From positions 18,959,744 through 19,023,743 of the forward strand of contig CP137670.1 in NCBI GenBank assembly GCA_037976565.1: 64,000 nucleotides of DNA. Direction: 5' to 3'. Below, piece by piece: positions 1 to 10,275 of this stretch (position 1 is its first letter; every line of letters begins with the position of its first letter). Position numbers and translations under genes: made by a program. The DNA comes from Mesocentrotus franciscanus (Eukaryota; Echinodermata; Echinoidea; Camarodonta; Strongylocentrotidae). Below the pieces are notes generated by a model, which saw only the letters and a list, made by a program, of their open reading frames with translations, made no database searches and was not told where the DNA came from.

Positions 1-344
1 GTAGTGTGTATAAAAGGAACACTTATAAGGAAAAAAGTTCATATAATGCATTTAAGTGAAGAAAAAAAAAGACGAGGAGACCTTAATAAAAGCTTAGCTT
101 CTTAATAGAGGTCAAGTCCTCGTAACAATATCATATAGACAAGAAAAACAAACAGTCTGGTTATATAGTAGATTAATACAAGAAATGTTCGTCAAAGGCG
201 CTTAAGTACTAAAACAAATAACTATATTAAAACTATAACCATATGATTATAAACATGGTTTAACTAAGTAATAAAAAGGGTAGGGAGAAGAGACTATGTA
301 CAAAAGGGGGCGATAATAGTGATAATAACGTGGGATATATATAT

Positions 345-384
345 GTAGAGAGGGGGCGGGAGAGGGAGAGAGAGAGAGGGGGAA
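345..384. repeat. GA-rich microsatellite
   Basis: Short (GA)n/G-rich tract inside the LINE 3' region. It differs slightly in length from its counterpart near 36,466-36,500, one of the few visible length changes between blocks A1 and A2. Confidence 0.9.
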
Positions 385-493
385 AACAGTTTTTCACTGT
401 AAGCTGAAAGCTAGCTACAGGCGAGAAAAGGAAAGAAAAAGGAAAATGTAAGTCGGCAGTTGCTATACAGTAGTAAATTGAGGAATAGATTAA

Positions 494-1262
494 AGCCCAA
501 GTCCACTCTCAAAATAACTCACTTTCAATAAAAGCAGAAAAATCAGACAAACCAATCAAATAAAGTTTGAGCAAAATCGGATAACTGATAAGAAAGTTAT
601 GAATTTTTGAAAAAGTATGAAAAACTATGGAACAATGGAAATCACTACAAAAATTGCCAATTTGGTTATCAGTTTGTGACGTCATGTCCTCACTATTTAT
701 CATATGGTTCATATAGTTTAATCCCATTAATTTCCATTTTTATCCCCAAAACTTTATTTCCCCATGCCTTTGCCCAGGTTATATGATTTGTATCATATTG
801 CGTGCATGAAATTTCACAAAATTTGTAATGAACTTTGAAGAATTTATTCTATTTTCTGAATATTGCATATTCATAATTATTGATTTTTATATAAATAGTT
901 TATCAAAATTCACATTTTTCATGATTTAACTGGAAAAATTACTCTATATTAGTGCATCTACACAAAAACATATTACTATCAATCTAACTTGGATACTGGT
1001 GTGAAGAAATAAGATTCTTAGGGAGAAAATGGAAATTTATATTATCAATATAAAGGAAATAATTAGTGGATAGTAAGGACATGACGTCACAGACTCATGA
1101 TTGAGTTGCCAATTTGTCTAGTGATTTTCAAAGTTATTCATGTCATTACAAATTCATAACTTTCTTATCAGTTATCCGATTTTGCTCAAACTTTTTTTGA
1201 TTGGTTTGTCTGATTTCTCTGCTTCTATTGAAAGTAAGTTATTTTTGGAGTGGACTTGGGCT
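494..1262. mobile_element. Non-autonomous long-TIR element with TTAA target duplication, copy 1
   Basis: The ends are long inverted repeats: AGCCCAAGTCCACTC at 494 reads back as GAGTGGACTTGGGCT ending at 1,262. The arms stay matched for about 120 bases (494-612 against 1,145-1,262), and a second inner match contains TGACGTCATGTCC near 676-690 against GGACATGACGTCA near 1,077-1,089. TTAA flanks both ends (490-493 and 1,263-1,266). TTAA duplication is known for piggyBac and Kolobok transposons. No transposase is present, so it is a MITE-like passenger nested in the LINE 3' region. Confidence 0.85.
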
Positions 1263-1299
1263 TTAAGTTCAAATATAAATCACGGCAGCATCACAATCA

Positions 1300-2620
1300 T
1301 TAAGAATCAACAAAATAATTATTCAATAAGTGTACCTTCAGTTTACGTTTGAAGACAGATATACTGACAGAATGGCTAATGCTTGGGTCAAGAGAGTTCC
1401 AAAACCTTGGTCCAGTGCAAACTAAAGTGTTGAGAGTAAACTTTGTCCTTGCATGGGGTAAGTGGAATGCAGAGGCACCTCTTGTGGCATAATTGTGAAT
1501 TTGATTGTTTTTCTTTAAAATCTTGGCTAATGCCAGTGGCAGTACACCTGAGTTGAGATCATACATTAAGGAACTCAATTGCATATAATAAATATATTCT
1601 ACCTTTAAAGTTCTATGATGATAAAAAAGAGGATTTGTATGAGCACGAAAGTCAGCATTACAGATTGTTCTTATTACCCTCTTTTGAGCCACGAATAGTT
1701 TATCTAATTGTGTTATTAGAGATTTGCTCCAAGTAAGCACACCATAATTAATATAAGGTAGAATTAAAGTTGAATACAAGATAAGTAATGTGCTTTGAGG
1801 AAGAGTAGACTTTAACCTACGAATTACACCAGTATTCCTTGACAATATTTTGCATAGATTATTTATATGAGTTTTCCACTTCAATTGTTCATCGATAAGG
1901 AGACCTAGAAATTTAGTTGACGCTACCCTGTCTACCAGAACACCGTTGATAATAATGTCACCGGGAACATCTTGAGCGAATTGCTATATATATAATATAA
2001 TTTTTTGTGGTAAGATTTAGAGACAGTTTATTAGCATGAATCCATGCAGTAATATTGCGCAACTGTGAGTTAACTGTTTGCAAAAGGACTTGTGCATGTT
2101 TGTGTTTAAAAAATATGCTGGAATCATCTGCAAACAAAATAAAGGATAATACATCAGAAGAATATTGAAAATCATTTATATAAAGGATAAATAAAAGGGG
2201 ACCAAGAAGAGATCCCTGCGTGACTCCACAGCTGACATTTTGTAACTCTGAAACAAAACCATTAATGGATACGAATTGCTGTCTGTCAGCTAAATAGCTC
2301 CTGAACCAATCCAGGGCAGCACCCCTGACCCCGTAATGGGATGATTTACATAACAAAATGTTATGATTTACTCTATCAAATGCCTTAGAGTAATCCAGGA
2401 ATATTCCAAGTGTGTGCTTGTGCTTGTTCATAGCGTTAGAAACTTTATTGATAAAGTGCAGTATAGCATGGGCGGTAGTATGTTTATCACGGATTCCAAA
2501 TTGAAAGTTGGATTTTGTTTTACTTGTATTGAGAAACTTTACAGTTCTCACGTAGATAAGTTTTTCAAGAATTTTAGAGAAAGATGTTAATAGGGAAATG
2601 GGTCGGTAGTTCGTCAATAG
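1300..2620 (-). pseudogene. Reverse transcriptase fragment of the LINE, frameshifted
   Basis: Two overlapping-phase minus-strand reading frames together make the palm and thumb of a LINE reverse transcriptase. The upstream part (about 2,620-1,960) has NYRPISLLTSFSKILEK, then DYSKAFDRVNH, then GVTQGSLLGPLLF, and the catalytic FADDSS box near 2,121-2,135. The downstream part (1,884-1,300) has the thumb, with KWKTHINNL, YGVLTW and a C-terminal FWNSLD...FKRKLK region typical of Jockey/CR1-like enzymes. The two parts are in different frames: the break lies in an AT-dinucleotide run near 1,985. Fingers and endonuclease are absent. It would have copied the element's own RNA; this copy is dead. Confidence 0.88.
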
Positions 2621-3333
2621 TCTAACCAATGAGGCTGGAAAAACAAGATTCTTATTATAACAAATATTTAGAATTACATTTATGAACAATTAGCTGAATG
2701 GCATGTACCCTAAATGCATGTTGCGCCCCTCCCCTCTCTTATTTTCTTTTCCATTTCACCGGTGCCCCCTCATTGGCTGGACCTATACTACAACTCTGTA
2801 TTCAAATATCTGAACAATTTTTCAATATGATTATCTGTTATTAGATGTCTATCCCTCTTTCTCTCTCTCTCTTCCTCTCTCTCTCTCTCTCTCCTTCTCA
2901 GTCCCTGTTGTGTCTATTAATTCCTTTGTTTCCCCACTCTCTTTCTCTATCTTTCTCTCTCTTCCCTTCTATCTCCCACTCCTCTTGTGGTCCATCTTAT
3001 CCATCTAATTTTCCTTCCGAGTTTCTCTGTTTCTTCGTTTCACGTCACCATAATCCAAAATTCAGCAGAGTATTAGTTTTCCATCCTTTATACACATAGA
3101 CGTATTGGCACATTTTCGTGTGAAAGCCTCTCATACGAAAATATACTATCTGGACTCCAAATATTGTGAACAATCGAGCAAAACATTATATTCAGCCATC
3201 TCGTTACCAGGAATGTCCTGATTTATCAATTTTGCGAGAAGTAAAGCGAACGAGTGGAAAAAGACAGTTTGTTATAGCATAAATTTCATTTCGATATAGA
3301 ATACAATAAATAAGGTTATATTCAGGCGCTATG

Positions 3334-3362
3334 CTGCCCGAATCGTGACCCAATTCGGGCAG
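3334..3362. other. CTGCCCGAAT...ATTCGGGCAG hairpin of the repeat unit
   Basis: A perfect 10-base inverted repeat with a 9-base loop. The same hairpin recurs in the other unit copies (about 30,345, 31,737-31,765, 34,996-35,024, 39,553, 59,923, 61,233, 63,962-63,990). Arms are mostly intact although loops and flanks vary; single-arm changes are seen near 30,345, 59,923 and 61,233. Confidence 0.75.
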
Positions 3363-4156
3363 TGAGAAATAGAGAAAGGAAGACAGAGATAGAAAAAAGA
3401 AGAAGAATATGTCGAATACATTTCGTTTCATGCTGTATGCCCTAATCTATATGAAAACTGTCATATAAGTGGATATTTACTTTGCATTCTCATGTTCTTC
3501 AAGATTAGACATACATACCCCATCCCACATGCGTACAGCTGCTTCTCCTTTTATTGCATAATTACCTATTTTTCATCCACTTCCTTCTATAACACCAACC
3601 TTGTTCACAGCCAAATGACCTATAAACAATGTACAGCTCACCTTAATTACCAGTTTCTTGCGATGTTAACCTTCGTGAAGTCAGAAAGAAAGTTGATCAT
3701 CAAGAGGACAATTTATGCAAACTCTTGTAATATGTTTATTAGGTGCAAATCAAGATGGCGTTTAGTTGTATCATACGTCATCCCACGTCAAACTGATGCT
3801 CACTTGGCACACATTTGCAAAGAAATTCATGGGTATTTTTCACTCATGCACGCATACAGTGCATGAATTTAGCAAGTAGAGAGAACAAAAAAATTGTCCC
3901 CAAACACACAATGTAGGAGCGTTGGCAACAGATGTGCTCCGTTGCTCTTTGTGAATAGATTAATATGAATATGAATAACACCAGTTTAACATCAGATGAA
4001 TTCATTTTCAGTCCTTGTGATCTGAATGGAGGCCTTACAGAGGGCAATTTGCTCATCCACCCCCAATTTATTTTATTTTGTTTGCTAGGAAGATCTATAC
4101 GATGCAGGTAACCAGCTGTGGTTCTTCAGAGTTTATTCTCGCCCGCATGTATTGTA

Positions 4157-4772
4157 AGCCCCCTTCACACCAAACTAGTTCTCACTACGTTCTGGAACCG
4201 TCCCAGAAAATCGTAAAACGGGTTGTGGTCTGGGTAGAAGGTGTAAATAATGTCTATAACACGATCCTAGTTCGTTCATAAAGAGTCCTCAATACGTCCA
4301 TCTCGTCTGTACCCTGTCCACAGTCAGTTCACATCAAGTTCAGATCGGATAAATTTGCCATTTCAAGGCAGTCCAAGCCCGTCCATAGTCAGTTTAAACC
4401 CGTTATTAACTAGTTCTACCTCGTTCCCAATACGTCCAAACCATACTAACTAGTTTGCAACGTTGTAACACGTTCCTAGTAGGATCGAAGTACGACAATT
4501 CCGTTCATAGTACGGCAATCAGTCCGTTCGTAGTACGTCCTCCTCGTTTTAAGTACGTTGTCACTCCGTGTAATTGCTGGACGGGAACATTTTTGAACAG
4601 GCTCAAAGTTCTAGAGCACTCTCCCGTACTAGCCAGTCCGAGCCAGTCCATGAAGTTCTTAAACAGATCGTAAACAGTTGCTACTACGTTCAGCTCCGTT
4701 CGCAACCAGTGTGAGCCCGTTTGGCAACATTTTCCAGAACGTAGTGAGAACTAGTTCGGTGTGGTGGGGGCT
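4157..4772. mobile_element. MITE-like element with ~40-bp inverted ends (AGCCCCC...)
   Basis: The left end, AGCCCCCTTCACACCAAAC followed by TAGTTCTCACTACGTTCTGG, is mirrored at the right end by CCAGAACGTAGTGAGAACTA then GTTCGGTGTGGTGGGGGCT. The arms are about 40 bases with 3 mismatches. The interior is not coding: it is a degenerate run of short motifs such as CGTTC, AGTACG and AGTCC. The flanks 'gtattgta' and 'gtttgtat' are similar but not identical, so a target duplication is not proven. It lies inside the ~2.1 kb unit. Confidence 0.8.
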
Positions 4773-4820
4773 GTTTGTATCAACAGGGCACTCTTACTCG
4801 TAAGTGTTTTGCCCTAACCT

Positions 4821-7583
4821 CAGTAGCGTACCTACGAGGGGGCAGTGGGGGCAGTCTGCCCCCTTGACAGTGACAAGCAAGCAAAAGGAAAGGAAAGGAA
4901 AGGAAAGGAAAGGAAAGTTAGAAGTGGACACAGGGCACTCGCTTATCCCTTTATAGGCCAAGGCCCCGCGGTTCAGCTAGCCATGCTCCGAGATTTGGGT
5001 CGTTTTCAGGTCAGAACTAGCACTAATTCGTGTTTTAGGCCTAAGATTAAAACAAAATGCCGATGGTCGCTTTACACTAGGGCGTACAAGTTACAACGTT
5101 GAAAAGTATGTCAGGACTCAGTTAGCTTCAGGTCCATCTGTCAAATCATCATGCCGTTACACAATGTACAGGGCCCGCGCTACGGCGGGGCTCGGGGGAG
5201 CCGCCCCCTCTTTGAAAAAGTATGTTAAAGAAAAATAGAAAGAAACCAACCAAGAGCAAGGCCCCGGCAAAAAAAAAAATCCTGAAAAATGCGACACCAC
5301 ATTAAAGCGCGAAAAAATAGCAAATGCGAGAAGTAAAAACACGGAGGCATCGTCAAGCATGTCCTCAAAGCTTCCGAGTTCGGCAGTTCGCGGATTCTTG
5401 AAATCATTCCTTAAAAGCCTAATTCGTTCAGAAAATTACACAATTTTATTGTCAGAATCTGGGTAAAAACACTCCATTCAGTTGTACAGGTGCATAAAAG
5501 ACGAACTGTCAGTCAAAAATTTTCCTTTTCAATCTGCGCATAATTATATGCAAATTATACCGAACAAAATCAGTCTCATGCACATCGTTTTAGTGTCACA
5601 GATGAGTCGTTAGTTTACTGTTACACTATATGGACAGATTGGATAGATGTGTAAATCATTAAAATTATAATCAGTGTACGATGCGAAAACGTTTCATCTC
5701 CAGCTTCCGGAAATAATAATAATATTGCGCTTTTGTATGGCGCTTAATACATCTACGATGTCTCTATATAAGCGCTTTACAGATATACTAACCTGGGGAA
5801 TTTTTTTGTGGCCTGCGGGACGCAATTACTCACCGCTTTTGCATAATTTGTGCGTGAGATTTGATTTTTTTTTCTCTATTAAGTGCCCCTTTTCTTAAAT
5901 CTCCAATGAGTGCCCTTATTCATATTTGAGAGGTGCCCCCTTTAACTCTGTAATAAGTGCCCCTTTTCATCTCTGATAGTTGCCCCTTTTATTTTGACAC
6001 GGGTGCCCCTTGATGTAATCAAATTGATTAATATACCATTACCAGTCTTTTTTGTTGTAAAAGATTATATGTTTTTGTGTTTTCATGTTGTGGTTTTGAA
6101 TAAAATGAACTTGAACTTGTACTTATCCTTTCTAATTAGTACCATTTTCCTTCTGATAATTGCAATTTTTCCGTTATCATAAGTGCCCCTTATAAGGTGT
6201 AAGGATTTTCACCTCTGGTAATTCCCCTTTTTACTTTGACATGTGCTCTTTTTCTTTTCTAGTTAGTGTCCTTTTCCCTTTGGATATGTGCCCCCTTTTC
6301 CTTTCCCCATAAAAAAGTGCTCCTAATTTAAAGCGATTAAGAGCAATTTTTTTTCTTTAATTTCACCCAAATCTGGCTCTCCACGCTCGCTCGTATTCAA
6401 TATTGATATAATTATGTTTCTTATTAAAGATCTTTTCAGTCTTTCATGATTAGATTGTGCTTAAAACCCCATCAGAATTGTTTTTTCCTTTTATAAGATG
6501 TAATTTTTTTTTGCACTGCGACCTCACAAATCTCTGATAGTTCGCTCGCAAATAAATATTCTAACTATCACAACCAACTGCTGTACCAAAGTACATGTAT
6601 GATGCTTAAACAGTATCTTGGACCATGTAAAGAGAGAAACAAACATTGAAATCATCCCTGATAATATACTGACAATGTAGGGGTAAATACCAATGTCAAA
6701 AAAGTTGTATATTTTCGCTTTGAGGTTTCCCTTTATAGGTGCCCCCTTTTCCCGGAAAGCGCCCTTTATGGTTGGTGCTCCCCCTCCCCACTATGAATGA
6801 CGCTCCGCCACCCCTGGCCTGCTAAAACCTCTGAATTTCCGGGGTCTCCGCCCCCTGGACCCCACGCCAATTTACACTCCGCTCGCTTCGCTCGTTACGC
6901 TCTACCTGATCATAAATACTTTAGCCCCCCACTTTGAAAAAACGTTCCCGGGCCTGATGTAAGGTGTTTGAAGCTGAAGCCCGACGCAAGTGATTGCTGT
7001 CTGCCCATCCCAACTGCTGTCCTAGTCTTGTACTGACTGGTTTTGACAAGCAAGTGATACCTGAGATACTAGGAAACTATACACCAAATCGCACGAATTG
7101 AGTTTGAAAATTCGATTTTTCTTCAGCTTCTCAGGGGCACATCCCCCCTGTCCGTGCAAGCGCGGAACGCCGCTAAATATTTTCTTACGAATCGGGCCCC
7201 CCCCCCCCGAAACAAATGCAAATCAATACAATTCAATTCAATGTCAAATACACTTTGTTAACATCTCCAAATATGCAGAATTGGGAACATAATATGTCAA
7301 TAGCTTCTTCAAAGAGGAATAATAGAAGTACGTTAATAGAAACATTGTCATTACCAGTTATAAGTTTAATAACTACTGATTTTGTCAAAATTCAATACAT
7401 TTAACTTTTTTTAATGATAATTTTTCTTTTAAATCAAAGATATGAAGTCGCCCGATCGCACATATTAATATCGACAAGATCCCTACTGTGTTATTGAGAC
7501 AACCCCTAGTCCCCTTCACCCCTTCCACCCCTTGCTCGTCCAAATCGCTTGCCCCCTGACGATGTATGCCAGGTACGCCACTG
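4821..7583. mobile_element. hAT-like non-autonomous transposon, 2.76 kb, with 8-bp target duplication
   Basis: The left end reads CAGTAGCGTACCTACGAGG and the right end, reversed, CAGTGGCGTACCTGGCAT. CCTAACCT flanks both sides exactly (4,813-4,820 and 7,584-7,591). An 8-base duplication with CAG(T)G-type ends is the hAT signature. No transposase frame is seen. Inside are a GGAAA run (4,885-4,917), a purine-rich stretch, a decayed run of GTGCCCCTTTT-type repeats about 35 bases apart (5,884-6,305), and CG-rich 'cgctcgcttcgctcgttacg' (near 6,880), a motif type also abundant in the element at 21,746-25,452. Confidence 0.85.
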
Positions 7584-8230
7584 CCTAACCTGTATTTTTT
7601 TCAGGGATGCCTGCATACATCTATCGTCCAGGCCTTTGGGTAATGCGTATTCGTTTTCGTATGCGTTCACAGAACCCAAACCATGAGGTGGTGTAGCAAT
7701 ATTGTACAGTCAATGAAATGAACGGAGTACTTATGCGCAAACCAGCAGGTACACCATTTTTTTTCCTTTTCAGCCCAAAATCCTTCATACTAATGATTAC
7801 CTATAGATGCAAAGAAATAAAAAAATCAAACGTATAAGGGGAAGCGTTTGTAGATCAATGTTTTTAAAAGGGTAAGATAGATCATGAAACTCTAACAACT
7901 TAGGATCACGTGTTATTCCATGCTAAAGACAAAGGAAAGAGACACAATTCCCTCTGTCTACTGTTTCTCTCTCTTCCCCCTCTCTCCATCTCTCTATTTT
8001 CACCCTCTCCCTCTCTTTTCTCCTTTTCTCGCTTTCTGTCTCTCTCAATTCTATCTTTCTTTCTCTTGTTCTCTATCTCTGTCCCTCTCCCTTTATCTCT
8101 TTCTTTCTCTTTCTCTCTCTATATTAATCCCTTTCTCTTCCTCTCTCTTTTCTCCTCTTTGACTCTGCAGTTTGCCACTTCTTTTCCGCTATCAACTGTC
8201 GAAACACCAATTCCTCTAAAAATATTGTAA

Positions 8231-8960
8231 CAAACACATAATTTCTAACTTCTTTTCAATCGAATTTTTCTTCCGATTGACTCTAACATTGAAATCTGCA
8301 ATGAAACGCTACAGTGACAATCATTTATATTTTTTAGACTTTCTTCAAGCATAAAGCCAATTTCTAATAGAAAAAAAGATTTGTATAACCAATGGAAAAT
8401 TTCCTGATAACGTCACCATACAAAGAATATATTCAAGATTTGTATCTTCTGAATTTGGTAATGTAAAAATGATTAATGTAATTTCCAATATACAAGAATG
8501 ATATGGCAATGTATGAATATGAACATATGTTCACAAAATACGTTGTACACGGAAATGTTAGCTTACTGTAATCTGGGAAAAGATTGAGAGTGCCTCTTCA
8601 TAATTAGCTTCTAGCAAACTGCCTATGGATGTCCATGGTTATCAACAGTAATCGGTAAAGAGTAATGAAGTGCGAACGCCATATTCGCTAGTAGTCCCGG
8701 TTATATAACAACTGAACCCGCCCATGAGGTTCACCGTGTAATCATTCTAGCAACGGGCTGGAACAGGGCAAATTCATGACATTGTTTAGCACATATTGTT
8801 TTGGAACCAGCATCTTTGACAACTTAGCAAGTATGACGTCATACTTTGTTACTCTATGCTGCAGCTATTTTCATGACTGTGTAATATAAATGGTCTCCTG
8901 ATAGATAATACAACTGTGTAACTTATTTCATTGGTTTAGCATTTTCATTTTTATTCATCT
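8231..8960 (+). other. Non-coding flank paralogous to 21,090-21,340
   Basis: No gene is seen. The order 'tctgcaatgaaacgctacagtgacaa', 'gcataaagcc', 'cgggctggaacagggcaaattc' and 'ttttggaaccagcatctttg' recurs in diverged form at about 21,100-21,280. This stretch therefore belongs to the older duplication that produced TRIM-like genes 1 and 2. Confidence 0.65.
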
Positions 8961-10235
8961 TCCACAAACCAAAAATAACAACCAAGCAAAATTAACAAAC
9001 AAGAAATAAACTCAGGCAACAATACAAGAATAAAAGAAGAATACCCCTTCCCCGAAAAAGAAATGCAAGAAACAAAAATACAAAACATCTTTAACATTTC
9101 AATTGGCAAAGAAGATTAGATATTGCGAGTAGTTGTGTGTGTGTGAGAGATGGAAACAACAAATACAACTTATGTTATAGCATATCTTCCATCATCCTAC
9201 ACAACAAAGATTAACATATCTCATATAATAATTAACAATCAACAAAGTCAAATCTTACACATACTGTGCGTTATGCTGCTATGTACATTTCAGGAGCATA
9301 TTTGTAATTGAATTATTCTTGATACATGTTGATAACATACCCTCGATATACAAAGCATTGTAAGCCATTATCATCCTCATGATCTTGCAGCATTGTAACA
9401 TTATTTGTTGTAATACTTGTTTAATTGATACATGAATGTAGCAACATGCCTCAAGGCAAATATAAAAATCAACCATTTAAATGTTACAAGTAATCAGTAA
9501 AGTCTACATGTGGTGATTGTACGGAATGACAATCTGTGCAGCTTACACGTATCAAATTCTACTATCTGTTCTATCAAACTATATCACAGATTGATATATC
9601 GCATGGGAAAGTTATACAATTAAAAGTGTTTAATCTTACGAATGCACGGTGTCATGTAATTATGCTCTTATAAATGAGCGTGTATAGTGTACATGTTGTG
9701 ATTTATTTGTGTAATACTTGTTTGATAGATACATGTATGCACCAACGTATATCAAAGCAAAGAAAAGAAAAAAATCAACCATTTAAATGTTACAAGTAAT
9801 CACTATAATCTACATGTGGTGATTGTGAGCGATGACAAACTGTGCAGCTTACATGTATAGTATAATTCTACTATCTGTTCTGTCAAAATACATATCAAAA
9901 ATTGATATTTCCCATAGCAACAATATGACATCAGCAGGTTGAATCCTGAAAATGCCGGGTATTATGTAGCAATGTAAATATCATGAGCATACTTTTTAAA
10001 CTACTATTCATTATATACTCGTTGGATACATATATATCAACATGCCACATACCACATCGAAAAAATCAACAAATTTTATGTTACAGTTACTTAGTATAAT
10101 TCAGATATATACAGGTTGTGAGTGTGGTGGATAATAACACTGAGTAACTTCTTTCATTATTTTAACATCTATTTTATCAAACTAGATAAGGAGACTATAC
10201 AACCTAATTATTGTTCTATCAAATATACTGGTTGG

Positions 10236-10275
<40 letters not shown>

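Larger units (their letters stand above)
1..2620 (-). mobile_element. Non-LTR retrotransposon (LINE), 5'-truncated, copy 1
   Basis: Minus-strand LINE whose reverse transcriptase portion lies at 1,300-2,620 and whose long 3' untranslated part runs to the window edge. The fuller copy at 36,041-38,843 shows that about 70 bases of 3' end, with a TTCAAG-type tail, are outside the window. A 769-base inverted-repeat element is nested in the 3' region (494-1,262). The 5' side is shorter than in copy 2 because about 140 bases upstream of the NYRPIS motif are gone. The RT order and tail type suggest the CR1/L2/Jockey-like group; the exact clade is inference. Confidence 0.85.
2621..8230 (+). repeat. Copy of the ~2.1 kb repeat unit, split by two transposons
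   Basis: The landmark TAGCTGAATGGCATGTACCC at 2,691 opens a unit also found at 31,252, 33,348, 38,964, 60,783 and 62,841. It proceeds through a CT tract (2,845-2,992), 'cacgtcaccataatcca' (near 3,040), a CTGCCCGAAT hairpin (3,334-3,362), 'cataccccatcccacatgc' (near 3,514) and 'gtgctccgttgctctttgtg' (near 3,933). It is then interrupted by elements at 4,157-4,772 and 4,821-7,583 and resumes at about 7,830 ('agatcaatgtttttaaaagg') through a second CT tract (7,960-8,165). No coding capacity is convincing; apparent frames are low-complexity. Confidence 0.8.

Noticed and set aside
2845..3099. Ser/Leu-rich frame over a CT tract, and similar frames at 7,910-8,230, 34,379-34,759, 60,795-61,115 and 62,967-63,745
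   Set aside because: They are translations of (CT)n microsatellites extended into unit sequence; the same tracts vary in length between copies and shift frame freely.
3492..3866. 124-residue frame conserved between blocks A1 and A2 (also 39,709-40,083)
   Set aside because: Conserved only because the whole block is duplicated; the equivalent part of other ~2.1 kb units carries stops and indels, and no domain is visible.
6877..6905. CpG island or promoter in the first hAT-like element
   Set aside because: Only a ~25-base CG-rich block, shared with other transposon copies and not linked to any gene start.
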